NCBI RefSeq assembly: GCF_046156265.1
Contig: NZ_JAWDIR010000033.1
Location: forward strand, 434,001-498,000
Reading direction: 5' to 3'
Length of the DNA: 64,000 nucleotides
Origin: CAMDHY01 sp046156265
Lineage (GTDB): Bacteria > Pseudomonadota > Alphaproteobacteria > Rhizobiales > Segnochrobactraceae
Positions 1 through 8,773 of the stretch are shown here, piece after piece. The stretch's first letter is position 1. Each line of letters begins with the position of its first letter. Under the pieces are notes generated by a model. The model saw nothing but the letters and a program-made list of their open reading frames with translations, had not been told where the DNA came from and did no database searches. The position numbers were made by a program, and so were the translations under genes.

Positions 1-25
1 CCTCGCCGACGCGGTGGCCCGGTGA
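1..25 (+). CDS. 3' end of an upstream gene (partial)
   Basis: Only seven codons and a TGA stop (23-25) are visible; the peptide reads LADAVAR. The stop lies 25 nt before the hslO start, which would fit an operon. In many Hyphomicrobiales the gene before hslO is argF, but these seven residues do not allow an assignment. That an upstream gene ends here is itself an inference from frame and spacing. Confidence 0.35.
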
Positions 26-50
26 GCCGGGCGGTGAGCGGAGCACGCTG

Positions 51-1061
51 TTGACGGACGTGGATGTGACGGGCGCCGAGGCGGCCCCTGGTGACCTGGT
101 GCTGCCGTTTTCGGTGGCGCCGCTCGACGTGCGCGGCCGCGTCGTGCGGCTCGGGCCGGCGGTCGACGCCATGCTCGCCCGCCACGCCTATCCGCCGGCG
201 GTGTCGCGGCTTCTCGGCGAGGCAATCGCGCTGACCGCGCTTCTGGGCGCGTCGCTGAAGTTCGACGGCCGCTTCTCCCTGCAGACCTCCACCGACGGGC
301 CGGTCGACCTCATCGTCGTCGACTTCTCCACGCCGGACGCGCTGCGCGCCTACGCCCGCTTCGACGCCGACCGTGTCGCGGCGGTGGCGGAGGCGACCAG
401 CGCCGGCAGCAAGCCCGACGCCGGCCTGCTGATCGGCAAGGGCCATCTCGCGATGACCGTCGACCAGGGCACGGCGGCGAGCCGCTACCAGGGCATCGTG
501 CCGCTCGACGGCGACGGGCTCGAGGCGGCTGCGCACCGCTATTTCGAGCAGTCCGAGCAGATCCCGACGCGGGTGCGCCTCGCCGTCGCCGAGGTGATGA
601 GCCGTCGCCCCGGCGAGGCCCCGGCGCACGCCTGGCGAGCCGGCGGCATCCTCGTGCAGTTTCTCCCTGAGGCGCCCGACCGCCTCGCCCACCGCGACCT
701 CGATCCCGGCGACCGCCCGGAGGGCGACGACGAGAACGAGGTGTCCGACGATGCCTCGGACGACGATGCCTGGGTGGAAGCGCGCGCCCTCGTCGAGACC
801 GTCGAGGACATCGAGCTGACCGACCCGGACGTGACGCCGGAGCGGCTGCTCTACCGGCTCTTCCACGAGCGCGGCGTTCGTGTCTTCGATCCGCAGCCGC
901 TCGCCGACCGCTGTCGCTGCTCGCGCGAGCGCGTCTTCGGGGTGCTGAAGGGCTTCTCGCCCGAGGAGCGTGCCGAGATGGTCGTCGACGGGGCGATCGA
1001 GGTAACCTGCGAGTTCTGCTCGACGCGCTACCGCTTCGCGGCGGAAGAGGTGATCGACTGA
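51..1061 (+). CDS. hslO: Hsp33 family redox-regulated holdase chaperone
   Basis: Cytosolic chaperone of 336 aa. The Hsp33 family is activated by oxidation of a zinc-binding four-cysteine centre and then holds unfolding proteins. The C-terminus carries the diagnostic zinc motif, C288-x-C290 and C320-x-x-C323. The N-terminal domain shows Hsp33-typical segments such as the stretch around LLGEAIALTALLGASLKFDG. An unusually acidic Asp/Glu-rich insertion lies near residues 220-245, ahead of the redox switch domain. The chosen start is TTG at 51; GTG codons at 60 and 66 are possible alternatives, since the conserved part only begins around residue 17. Length is slightly above the usual ~290-330 aa. 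The next gene, a macA-like gene, starts 92 nt downstream and is probably separate. Confidence 0.93.
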   Translation: MTDVDVTGAEAAPGDLVLPFSVAPLDVRGRVVRLGPAVDAMLARHAYPPAVSRLLGEAIALTALLGASLKFDGRFSLQTSTDGPVDLIVVDFSTPDALRAYARFDADRVAAVAEATSAGSKPDAGLLIGKGHLAMTVDQGTAASRYQGIVPLDGDGLEAAAHRYFEQSEQIPTRVRLAVAEVMSRRPGEAPAHAWRAGGILVQFLPEAPDRLAHRDLDPGDRPEGDDENEVSDDASDDDAWVEARALVETVEDIELTDPDVTPERLLYRLFHERGVRVFDPQPLADRCRCSRERVFGVLKGFSPEERAEMVVDGAIEVTCEFCSTRYRFAAEEVID

Positions 1062-1153
1062 GGCCCGCACCGCCGTAGGGATTCCCCGGCGGCTGCGTAT
1101 AGAATGGGTCGGCGGCCGGCAGTCCCGGCCGGGCCGCTCGACGGAGCGCCCCG

Positions 1154-2440
1154 ATGTCGTCGACCCGCACCTTTCTTCGTTTCGCCGTGGTGATCGCCGC
1201 GCTCGCCGGCGCCGGCTTCGCCGTCGTTCAGGCCGTCGGCGGACCCGAGCAGACGCCCGCCCGCTACCGCACCGATGCCGCGACGCGCGGGCCGATCGAG
1301 GCCGCCGTGCTCGCCACCGGCACGCTCGCCCCCGTTGTCACCGTCCAGGTCGGCAGCCAGATCTCCGGCCAGATCATCGCGCTCGAGGCCGACTTCAACT
1401 CCGCCGTGACGAAGGACCAGGTGATCGCCCGCCTCGACCCGGCGAGCTACCGTGGCAAGCTCGACCAGGCGGAAGCGGATCTCGCGGTGGCCGAGGCGAC
1501 GATCAGCGCCAAGGCGGCGGCGATGGCAGCCGCCGAGGTGGACGTTCGCACCGCCCGCAATGCGCTGGCCGACGCCGAGCAGACCCACGACCGCACCCGA
1601 CGCCTGTCGGTCGCCGGCCACGCCACCGAGCGCCAGCTGCAGCTCGACGCCTTCAGCCGCTTGCAGGCCGAGGAGGCGATCGGCAAGGCCGAGGCGCAGA
1701 TCCGGATGGCCGAGGCCGACCTCGCCGTGGCGCGCGCCCAGGTGGAGCAGAAGCGGGCGGCCGTGGCCATCGCCCGCACCGACCTCGACCGCACGGTGAT
1801 CCGCTCGCCAGAGACCGGCGTCGTCGTCAACCGGCAGATCGACATCGGCCAGACGGTGGCGGCGAGCCTGCAGGCGCCGATCCTGTTCGAGATCGCCCGG
1901 GATCTCCGCGAGATGCGGCTCGAGGCAAGCGTCGACGAGGCCGACATCGGCCGCGTCGTCCCCGGCCAGGCCGTCACCTTCACCGTCGACGCCTTCCCCG
2001 ACCGCAGCTTCGAAGGCGTCGTCGAGCAGATCCGCAAGGCGCCGACGGTGGTCTCCAACGTCACCACCTATACGGTGGTGGTGGCGACCGCGAATCCCGA
2101 CATGGACCTCTTGCCGGGCATGACGGCGAGCGTGCGCATCGTCGAGGCGCGCCGCGAGGACGTCCTCAAGGTACCGGCCGCGGCGCTGCGCTTCCGCCCC
2201 GAGGGCGCGCGGCGGGGCGGCGCTAATGCCGCCGCCGACGGCGCCGCCAAGGCGTCGGGCCCGGCGGTCTATGTGCTCGGCGCCGGCGGCGAGGCCGTTC
2301 GCCGGCCGGTCGAGACGGGCCTCGTCAGCGATGGCTTCGTCGAGGTGACGTCCGGCCTCGAGCCGGGCGAGGCGGTGATCGTCGGCGCCGACGGGGCGGA
2401 CGGCAAGCCGCGCCGGCCGCGCTCGATGTTCGGCTTCTGA
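1154..2440 (+). CDS. macA: MacA-like periplasmic adaptor (HlyD/RND-MFP family) of an ABC export system
   Basis: 428-aa membrane-fusion protein. An N-terminal membrane anchor (about residues 8-27) is followed by a lipoyl/barrel-sandwich half, a long Ala/Glu/Arg-rich helical hairpin (about 95-215) and the second lipoyl half plus beta-barrel (from about 220, with IRSPETGVVVNRQIDIGQTV). In this family the protein links an inner-membrane MacB-type ABC transporter to a TolC-like outer-membrane channel. It is the first gene of a compact cassette: the ATPase gene begins 8 nt after its stop and the permease gene follows. No TolC-like gene is visible. The exported substrate (macrolide, peptide, lipid or other) cannot be read from sequence, so the symbol denotes family only. 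Confidence 0.9.
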   Translation: MSSTRTFLRFAVVIAALAGAGFAVVQAVGGPEQTPARYRTDAATRGPIEAAVLATGTLAPVVTVQVGSQISGQIIALEADFNSAVTKDQVIARLDPASYRGKLDQAEADLAVAEATISAKAAAMAAAEVDVRTARNALADAEQTHDRTRRLSVAGHATERQLQLDAFSRLQAEEAIGKAEAQIRMAEADLAVARAQVEQKRAAVAIARTDLDRTVIRSPETGVVVNRQIDIGQTVAASLQAPILFEIARDLREMRLEASVDEADIGRVVPGQAVTFTVDAFPDRSFEGVVEQIRKAPTVVSNVTTYTVVVATANPDMDLLPGMTASVRIVEARREDVLKVPAAALRFRPEGARRGGANAAADGAAKASGPAVYVLGAGGEAVRRPVETGLVSDGFVEVTSGLEPGEAVIVGADGADGKPRRPRSMFGF

Positions 2441-2448
2441 GCCGCGCT

Positions 2449-3216
2449 ATGTCCGGCCGAGGTTCCGCACCCGCCATCGTCGCCGCCGAGGCGATCGGCA
2501 AGCGCTACCGCACCGGCGCCGTCGAGGTGGCGGCGCTGGTCGACGTCTCGTTCACCGTCGCGCCCGGCGAGTTCGTCGCGGTGATGGGTCCCTCCGGCTC
2601 CGGCAAGTCGACCCTGATGAACGTGCTGGGCTGCCTCGACCGGCCGACATCCGGCCGGCTCCTGATCGGCGGTGCCGACGTGGCGACGCTCGACGCCGAT
2701 GCGCTGGCGGAGCTGCGGCGCCGGACTGTCGGCTTCGTCTTCCAGTCCTTCAACCTGATGCCGCGGCTGTCGGCGCGCGACAACGTCGCGATGCCAACCG
2801 TCTATGCCGGGCTGCCGGTGCGTGAGCGCAAGCGCCGGGCGGAGGCGCTGCTTGCCGCCGTCGGCCTCGCCGACCGTGGCCACCATCGCCCGACCGAGCT
2901 CTCCGGCGGCCAGAAGCAGCGCGTCGCGATCGCACGGGCGCTGGTCAACGACCCGAAGCTCATCCTCGCCGACGAGCCGACCGGCGCCCTCGACAGCCGC
3001 ACCGGCCTCGAGATCCTGGCGCTCCTGCAGAAGCTCAACCGCGAGGACGGGCGCACGGTGGTGCTCGTCACCCACGATCCCGGCATCGCCCGCCATGCCG
3101 GCCGGGTGCTGCGCTTCCACGACGGCCGCCTCGTCGCCGACGAGCGCACCGACGCGCCGCTCGACGCGAGGACGGAGCTCGCCGCCCTGCCGCCGCCAGC
3201 GGAGGCCGCGGCATGA
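2449..3216 (+). CDS. MacB-type ABC transporter ATP-binding protein
   Basis: 255-aa ABC ATPase of the LolD/MacB class. Walker A is GPSGSGKST (47-55), the Q-loop FVFQSFNLMP is near residue 97, the signature LSGGQKQR spans 151-158 and Walker B LILADEPTGALD begins at 171. In E. coli MacB the ATPase is fused to the permease; here it is a free-standing subunit, as in many MacB-like and LolCDE-like systems. The 3' end overlaps the permease start by 4 nt (ATGA at 3213-3216), implying translational coupling and stoichiometric production. It powers the mechanotransmission-type permease encoded next. ATPase assignment is secure; substrate is unknown. Confidence 0.95.
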   Translation: MSGRGSAPAIVAAEAIGKRYRTGAVEVAALVDVSFTVAPGEFVAVMGPSGSGKSTLMNVLGCLDRPTSGRLLIGGADVATLDADALAELRRRTVGFVFQSFNLMPRLSARDNVAMPTVYAGLPVRERKRRAEALLAAVGLADRGHHRPTELSGGQKQRVAIARALVNDPKLILADEPTGALDSRTGLEILALLQKLNREDGRTVVLVTHDPGIARHAGRVLRFHDGRLVADERTDAPLDARTELAALPPPAEAAA

Positions 3217-4430
3217 CGGTGCTCGACAGCCTGCGGGCGGCGATCGCAGCCCTTGGCGCCAACCCGCTCCGCAGCGTGCTGACGACGCTCGGCATCATCA
3301 TCGGTGTTGCCGCCGTCATCGTCATGGTGGCGATCGGCTCCGGCGCCCGCTCGCGCGTCGATGGCGTCATCCAGAGCCTCGGCTCGAACCTCATCCAGGT
3401 GCTGCCGGGCGCGCGCAGCTTTTCCGGCGTGCGCGCCGCCTCCAACCTCATCACCGAGCGCGACGTGCCGGCGATCCGCGCCGGCGCGCCCGACGCCGTG
3501 CTGATCGCCCCGTTCGTGCGCGGCACCTCGCAGATCATCGCCGGCAACCAGAACTGGCCGACCACCGCCTTCGGCGTCACCGACGAGTTCTTCGCCGCGC
3601 GCGAGTGGTCGATCGGCGAGGGGCGGCTGTTCGAGCCGACGGAGATGCGCGGCGGCAAGGTGGTGGTGCTCGGCGCCACGGTGGCGCGCGAGATGTTCCC
3701 CGACGGCTCGCCGATGGGCCAGGTGGTGCGGGTCAACCGGGTGCCGTTCACCGTCGTCGGCGTGCTCGCCGAGAAGGGCCAGACGCCGTTCGGACAAGAC
3801 CAGGACGACGCGGTCTTCGTGCCGCTCGACACCGCCCGCCAGCGCCTGTTCGGCCGCTTCGCCAGCCGTCCCGACATGGTCGACGGCATCACCGTGAAGG
3901 GCGCCTCATCGGAGACGCTTGGCAAGCTCGAGGCGGACCTGCACGAGGTGCTGAGCGAGCGCCATCCGCCGACCGACGCCGGCGAGGGCTACAACATCCG
4001 CAACCTCGGCCAGCTGCTCGAGGCGCAGGCGAGCACCTCGCGGGTGCTGGCGCTGCTGCTCGCCGCCGTCGCCTCGATCTCGCTGGTCGTCGGCGGCATC
4101 GGCATCATGAACATCATGCTCGTCTCGGTGACCGAGCGGACGCGCGAGATCGGCCTGCGCATGGCGGTCGGCGCACGGCGGCGGGATATCCTGTCCCAGT
4201 TCCTCGTCGAGTCGGTGGTGCTGGCGTTCGCCGGCGGGCTGATCGGCGCGGCGCTCGGCATCGGCGCCTCGGTGGCGATCGCGCGGGCGGCCGAGTGGCC
4301 GGTGCTGGTGGAGCCGTCCGCGGTGGCGCTCGCCTGCGGCTTCGCGGCGGCCGTCGGCGTGTTCTTCGGCTACTACCCCGCCCGCAAGGCGAGCCGCCTC
4401 GATCCGATCGAGGCGCTCCGGTACGAATAG
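3213..4430 (+). CDS. MacB-type ABC transporter permease (FtsX/MacB fold)
   Basis: 405-aa inner-membrane permease. A first membrane segment (about residues 20-45, TTLGIIIGVAAVIVMVAIGS) is followed by a large periplasmic domain and three C-terminal membrane segments (from about residue 275). It carries the family motif TERTREIGLRMAVGARRRDI in the cytoplasmic loop, and ends in PARKASRLDPIEALRYE as MacB and FtsX-like permeases do. It overlaps the ATPase gene by 4 nt and completes an adaptor-ATPase-permease export cassette. The start is fixed by the ATGA overlap. The next gene, on the opposite strand, ends 17 nt after its stop. Confidence 0.94.
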   Translation: MTVLDSLRAAIAALGANPLRSVLTTLGIIIGVAAVIVMVAIGSGARSRVDGVIQSLGSNLIQVLPGARSFSGVRAASNLITERDVPAIRAGAPDAVLIAPFVRGTSQIIAGNQNWPTTAFGVTDEFFAAREWSIGEGRLFEPTEMRGGKVVVLGATVAREMFPDGSPMGQVVRVNRVPFTVVGVLAEKGQTPFGQDQDDAVFVPLDTARQRLFGRFASRPDMVDGITVKGASSETLGKLEADLHEVLSERHPPTDAGEGYNIRNLGQLLEAQASTSRVLALLLAAVASISLVVGGIGIMNIMLVSVTERTREIGLRMAVGARRRDILSQFLVESVVLAFAGGLIGAALGIGASVAIARAAEWPVLVEPSAVALACGFAAAVGVFFGYYPARKASRLDPIEALRYE

Positions 4431-4447
4431 TGACAGCAGGCGCCGTT

Positions 4448-4747
4448 TCAGTCGAATTCACCGCGCCAGTTTCGACCGGCATAGAAGACGCCGAGAATGG
4501 TGACGGTATCGTTTTCCACCATGTAGGTGATGGTTGCACGGCCGCGATAGACGAGTGCGCGGACGCCGCGTTCCGGTTTTCCAACCGGCGTCCCGCGGCG
4601 CGGGAAATCCGCAAGACCGTCGCAGTGACGTTCAAGCCCGCCCACGAAGGCTTCTGCTGTCTCGACCGACGAACCCTCTGCAACGAACCTCAAGATGGCG
4701 GCGAGATGATCTTCTGCGTCAGGCGTATAGACGACGCGATGGGCCAT
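4448..4747 (-). CDS. ParE/RelE-superfamily toxin
   Basis: 99-aa small basic protein typical of type II toxins of the ParE/RelE fold: a short beta-strand start (HRVVYTPDAEDHL), two helices, then the strands RALVYRGRATITYMVENDTVTILGVFYAGRNW. The FYAGRNW-like ending is common in ParE toxins. It follows its probable antitoxin gene, on the same strand, after only 4 nt, the usual antitoxin-toxin order. Family members inhibit gyrase (ParE) or cut mRNA (RelE); which applies here is not decidable by eye, though the C-terminus looks more ParE-like. It is convergent with the ABC export cassette. Confidence 0.85.
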   Translation of the reverse strand: MAHRVVYTPDAEDHLAAILRFVAEGSSVETAEAFVGGLERHCDGLADFPRRGTPVGKPERGVRALVYRGRATITYMVENDTVTILGVFYAGRNWRGEFD

Positions 4748-4751
4748 CGGC

Positions 4752-5027
4752 CTACGGTCGGCTTCTCAGGATTTGCAGCTCCTCGGCGATGCGGGCACGG
4801 ACTTGCTCCCCAGACCGCGCCTTCTCCGGATGTGCCTTGATGTCGTCCTGCGCCGGGTAGACGACCTCCTGCAGCCACGACTCGAAGGACTCTTCGCGCT
4901 GTTCGAGCGCGATCAGGCTCTCGTGGATGACGTCGGCTTCGGATTTGAAGCGCTCGCCGTCCACCTTGGCCCGAAGCTTGGCCAACAAGTCGGCCGGGAG
5001 CATGACTTCGTCGGGCGTAGTCGTCAT
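4752..5027 (-). CDS. ParD-like antitoxin (ribbon-helix-helix type)
   Basis: 91-aa partner of the ParE-like toxin. The N-terminus (MTTTPDEVMLPADLLAKLRA, then a SEADVIHESL helix) fits a ParD/CopG ribbon-helix-helix DNA-binding domain. The acidic/amphipathic C-terminus (about residues 45-91) would wrap the toxin. A Shine-Dalgarno-like GGAGGGA lies about 8 nt upstream of the ATG. As in this class generally, the antitoxin probably represses its own promoter, located in 5028-5114. Assignment rests on size, order, spacing and fold-like pattern rather than on a single diagnostic motif. Confidence 0.8.
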   Translation of the reverse strand: MTTTPDEVMLPADLLAKLRAKVDGERFKSEADVIHESLIALEQREESFESWLQEVVYPAQDDIKAHPEKARSGEQVRARIAEELQILRSRP

Positions 5028-5114
5028 CGCGATCGTCCCTCCGATGGTGACGACACGCTACTGCGAAACGTAGCCCCAGTGAAGGCAGCGCCAGCATATC
5101 CGCCGGATCTGCCC

Positions 5115-5750
5115 CTACCCCAGCACCCCCGCCGCCGCCTTTGCCGCCGCCTCGATGTTGCCGTTCCACGTCGCCGGCGACGCGCCTGTCGGGGCGAGGT
5201 CGTGGTTGCCGTTCTCGCTCCAGACGATCGTGACGAGCGGCGGCAGCGTGTAGGTCGCCACCTCCTTCTCGTCGCCGTAGGGGTCGCGGGTACCCTGCAC
5301 GATGAGGGCCGGGATGCGCAGTGCCTTCAGGGGGCCGAGGCGCAACTTCTCCGGCTGGCCGGTCGGGTGGAAGGGGTAGCCGAGGCAGACGACGGCCTTC
5401 ACCCGCGAGTCGAGGTCCGGCAGCCCGCCGACCATCGCGGCGACGCGCCCACCCATAGACTTGCCACCGATCAGGACCGGCCCCTCGCTCTCCGCCAGAA
5501 CCGTCTCGAGTGCCGCGGTGAACTCCGGCACCACCGTCTCGGCCTTCGGTGGCGGCCGGCGCACGCCGTCGATCCGGCGCTGCGCCATGTAGCCGAACTC
5601 GAAGCGGACGACGTCGAGCCCCGCCTTGGCGGCGTGGACGGCGAAGCGCTGCATGAACTGGGTGTCCATCGCGGCACTCGCCCCGTGGGCGAGCACGAGC
5701 GTGCCGCGGCGCGGCGGGACGGCGGCATCGCGCAGGAACGATTGGCTCAC
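5115..5750 (-). CDS. alpha/beta-hydrolase family protein (KANL3/Tex30-like)
   Basis: About 211 aa. It shows the short alpha/beta-hydrolase pattern LVLAHGASAAMDT near the N-terminus, nucleophile elbow GGKSMGGR (Ser nucleophile in G-x-S-x-G-like context), Asp in the GTRDPYGD segment and a late His in ENGNHDL. This is the small family often annotated as alpha/beta family or dienelactone-hydrolase-like; substrate unknown. The open frame extends to 5906, but the extra 52 residues are Arg/Ser/Gly-rich and not protein-like. I therefore take GTG at 5750, preceded by a GGGGGAG purine stretch. The gene stands alone and is divergent from the glycosyltransferase gene. Confidence 0.8.
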   Translation of the reverse strand: MSQSFLRDAAVPPRRGTLVLAHGASAAMDTQFMQRFAVHAAKAGLDVVRFEFGYMAQRRIDGVRRPPPKAETVVPEFTAALETVLAESEGPVLIGGKSMGGRVAAMVGGLPDLDSRVKAVVCLGYPFHPTGQPEKLRLGPLKALRIPALIVQGTRDPYGDEKEVATYTLPPLVTIVWSENGNHDLAPTGASPATWNGNIEAAAKAAAGVLG

Positions 5751-5986
5751 GTCTCGGTCTCCCCCTCGGCTGCGGCACGTGCCCCGATGGCTGCGACGGG
5801 ATCGTCGCGGCACCATTCCACCGGAGCCGTTCGCGCCGGAACCCTTAGCAGGCCGGCTGGGGCGAGAGAACGGCGCGCGCGGGGGACCCGTGGCGCTTCG
5901 CGTCAAAGATTCTCATGTGACGCCCGACAGCCCCCGATTGCACGGGCCGCCTCCGTCTGCCACACTTCGAGCCAGCGTATGGGGGG

Positions 5987-8203
5987 ATGCGCGTGGAGGC
6001 GTGGCGGCACAGTTCCGGCAGGCCCGGGCAGGGGGGTGTCGTGCGCGGCGCCGTCCGCAGGCGCCTCGGCATCGGCGCCATTCCTGCCCTCGGCGCGGAC
6101 GCTCCACCGCCCGGTTCCCCATCGACACGTCGCGCGACGACCCATCTTCAGCAGCCCCGTGCGCCGACGGCTGACGTACCCCCGACGTCCGTGCCGGACG
6201 CCGAGCTCTCGATGTTCGCGCACGGCGAATTCGCGCTCGCCGGACCCGCGTCCGCGCCCCCGACGCAGCTCGACCGGATGGCCGCGGCCCTCGGCGTCGG
6301 CGTCGCAACGGCCGAGGATCTCGCCGCCGGCGCCGGACGCCTCGTCCGCGTCGACCGACCCGACGGCGAGGCGGTGACGCTGATCGCCGTCGGCTACGGC
6401 GAGAGCGGCCCGATCCTGGCGGTTCCCGCCAATCCGGCGCGGCTCGGGGACCTCGCGCGCATTCTCGCGGTGGAGCCGGCGGCCGCGCGGCGCATTCGTC
6501 TCGCCGATCCGGACGCTTTCGCCGCCGCCCTCGCCGCCGCCGATGCCGCCGCGGTTGCCGATCCAGACACGCCGGACGATGCGCATGACGGGGTCACGTC
6601 GGGCGCCTCGGAGGGGGAAGTCGACGACCCTCGGCCGTGGAACAGACCCGCGGCTTCGCCCGACACCCTGCGCCGTCCGGCGCTGCGCGTCGTCGGCACG
6701 CGGCGCGTCGAGGCGGCGCTCGACGGCTTCCGGGCCGCCGCCGGCGGCTGCGGGGCCGAGCGGACGGTGACGGCCCGGCAACTGGCCGCCCTAGGGGCGA
6801 TCATCGCAGTCGCAATCGGGGCGGCAACCCTCGCCCCGGCGACGATCACCGGACTGACGGTCTGCCTGGTCGCCATCTGTTTCGTCGGGTTCGCGGCCCT
6901 GCGCGTGGCGGCGGCGATCGGTGCGGTGGGAGGCGGCTTCCAGCCGCCGGCCCTGCCTCTGGCCGACATCGACCTGCCCGTCTACACGGTGCTGGTGCCG
7001 CTGCACCGCGAGGCGCGCGTCGTGCCGCGGCTCTTGCCGGCGCTCTGTGCGCTCGACTACCCGGCCGACAAGCTCGACCTCAAGCTCCTCCTCGAGGCGA
7101 GCGACCGCGAGACGATCGCCGCCGTCGAGCGCCACCCGCTCGCCCATCGCTTCGACGTCGTGACGGTGCCGAAGGTCGGGCCGCTCACAAAGCCGAAGGC
7201 ACTCGGTGTCGGCCTGACGCTCGCCCGCGGCAGCCTGGTGACGATCTTCGACGCCGAGGACCGCCCCGATCCCGACCAGTTGCGCCGCGCCGCCGAGACC
7301 TTCGCCGCCGCCGGCCCCGCGCTCGCCTGCGTGCAGGCGCGGCTCGCCACCGACCACGCCGGCGACACTTGGGTGACGGCGATGTTCGCGCTCGAATACG
7401 CCATGCTGTTCGACGCGGTGCTGCCCTGGCTCGCCAGCCACCGGCTGCCGTTCCTGCTCGGCGGCACCTCCAACCACTTCTCCAGGTCGGCGCTGCTGGC
7501 GGTTGGCGGCTGGGATGCCTTCAACGTCACCGAGGACGCCGACCTCGCGGTGCGCCTCGCGCGCCGCGGCTACGCCTCGACGGTGATCGCCTCGACCACC
7601 CACGAGGAGGCGCCGCTCGAGGTGGCCGCATGGCTGAAGCAGCGCTCGCGCTGGTACAAGGGCTGGCTGCAGACGGCGCTCGTTCACGGGCGGGACCTCC
7701 GCGGCCTCACCCGCGGCGTCGGCATCGACGGGCTGGTGGCGCTGGGGCTGCAACTGATCGGTGCTCTCGTCACCGTCGTCGCCTATCCGGTCTCCTGGTT
7801 CCTCGTCGCCGGCTACACCGTCGGCGCGCTGCCGTTCGGGCCGGACGGCAGCTTCGCCGACGACCTGCGCTTCGCCCTCGTCGTCACCGCCTTCTTCGGC
7901 GGCCAGGCGGCGATGGCGCTCCTGGCGCTCGCCGCACTCAGGATGCGGCCGAACGCCATCCGGCCGCTCGCGCTCATCTGGCTGCCCTTCTACTGGTGGC
8001 TGCACGCCTTTGCGCTGGCGCTCGCCGTCATCGACCTCGTCCGCCGCCCGCACTTCTGGGCGAAGACCGAGCACGGGGTGGCGAAGCGCCCGGCAGGCCG
8101 ACGGGGCGGGCCCGCGCCAGCGCAGGGGTGCGAGGGCTCTGGCGTGGGCGCGGTCTCGGCGTCACACTCGCCCCGAAGAATCGAGGGGGAGGAACCCGCA
8201 TGA
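5987..8203 (+). CDS. membrane glycosyltransferase family 2 protein (processive-type)
   Basis: Up to 738 aa. An N-terminal regulatory-like domain (about residues 85-190, VGVATAEDLAAGAGRLVRVD) recalls the T2SS-E/MshE N-terminal fold. Two membrane segments follow (about 265-310), then a GT2 catalytic domain and further C-terminal membrane segments. Catalytic hallmarks are Asp residues in IFDAEDRPDPDQL (about 422), TEDADLAVRL (about 516) and the product-binding QRSRWYKGW (about 552), as in cellulose-synthase-like enzymes. It probably makes or exports a polysaccharide; the sugar is unknown. The start is uncertain: residues 1-75 are Arg/Pro/Ala-rich, and ATG 6212 is an alternative. Its stop overlaps the start of the next, secreted protein (ATGA). 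Confidence 0.87.
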   Translation: MRVEAWRHSSGRPGQGGVVRGAVRRRLGIGAIPALGADAPPPGSPSTRRATTHLQQPRAPTADVPPTSVPDAELSMFAHGEFALAGPASAPPTQLDRMAAALGVGVATAEDLAAGAGRLVRVDRPDGEAVTLIAVGYGESGPILAVPANPARLGDLARILAVEPAAARRIRLADPDAFAAALAAADAAAVADPDTPDDAHDGVTSGASEGEVDDPRPWNRPAASPDTLRRPALRVVGTRRVEAALDGFRAAAGGCGAERTVTARQLAALGAIIAVAIGAATLAPATITGLTVCLVAICFVGFAALRVAAAIGAVGGGFQPPALPLADIDLPVYTVLVPLHREARVVPRLLPALCALDYPADKLDLKLLLEASDRETIAAVERHPLAHRFDVVTVPKVGPLTKPKALGVGLTLARGSLVTIFDAEDRPDPDQLRRAAETFAAAGPALACVQARLATDHAGDTWVTAMFALEYAMLFDAVLPWLASHRLPFLLGGTSNHFSRSALLAVGGWDAFNVTEDADLAVRLARRGYASTVIASTTHEEAPLEVAAWLKQRSRWYKGWLQTALVHGRDLRGLTRGVGIDGLVALGLQLIGALVTVVAYPVSWFLVAGYTVGALPFGPDGSFADDLRFALVVTAFFGGQAAMALLALAALRMRPNAIRPLALIWLPFYWWLHAFALALAVIDLVRRPHFWAKTEHGVAKRPAGRRGGPAPAQGCEGSGVGAVSASHSPRRIEGEEPA

Positions 8204-8730
8204 TCGATCTCGGGAAAGTCGCGGGCCGGATTTCGGCACTGCTGTTCGTGATGGTGCTGGCCGGTGGCCTTGCGGCGGCAACCGCGGTCGCCGCCGAATC
8301 CCGTCCCGATGCGTGTCCGAAGGGTGACGTCTGTCCCGCGACCGGCCCGGCACCTGCAAATGCGGCCGCGAGCAGCGGCAAGCCGCGACCCTCGGTGGAG
8401 ACCCCCGTCCGGGAGCCCGCCGCCAGGAACAGCAAGTCGCTGCGCTGGAACATCCAGAACCGCACTGGCCGGAGACTCGAGCTGCAATTCTATTCGGCGG
8501 ATCGGAACTGGGTTTGGCCGAGTTCGAACCGCGTCTATCTCCTGCCGGACAGCCAGCGCTATTCGATCAACATCAGCTGCCGGAAGAACGAGAAGATCTG
8601 CTATGGCGCCTGGCTGGCGAGCAACACCCGGACCTACTGGGGCGTGGGCTATCGCGGCAGGCAGAGTTGCCGTGGGTGCTGCTACATCTGCGGGCGCGGG
8701 CAGACACCCCTGATCAAGCTCGTCTGGTGA
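8200..8730 (+). CDS. small secreted cysteine-rich protein of unknown function
   Basis: 176 aa with a clear signal peptide (hydrophobic residues about 10-30, ending near AVAAES), a Pro/Ala/Ser-rich linker and a compact C-terminal domain starting at LRWNIQNRTGRRLELQFYS. The domain contains CRKNEKICYG and a dense YRGRQSCRGCCYICG cluster; eight cysteines in total suggest disulfides in the periplasm or outside the cell. The start overlaps the glycosyltransferase stop as ATGA (8200-8203), and a GAGGGGGAGG ribosome-binding stretch precedes it, so the two are almost certainly co-translated. I recognise no named family. Context suggests a role with the polysaccharide made by the upstream enzyme. Confidence 0.78.
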   Translation: MIDLGKVAGRISALLFVMVLAGGLAAATAVAAESRPDACPKGDVCPATGPAPANAAASSGKPRPSVETPVREPAARNSKSLRWNIQNRTGRRLELQFYSADRNWVWPSSNRVYLLPDSQRYSINISCRKNEKICYGAWLASNTRTYWGVGYRGRQSCRGCCYICGRGQTPLIKLVW

Positions 8731-8773
8731 GGCCGGCGTCGGCCGCCGCCCTCCCGTCGCAACCGCTTTCCGA

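Noticed and set aside
2449..4430. Split MacB as a disrupted gene
   Set aside because: The ATPase and permease are separate, overlapping, complete genes (ATGA), an arrangement common in MacB-like systems, not a frameshifted fusion.
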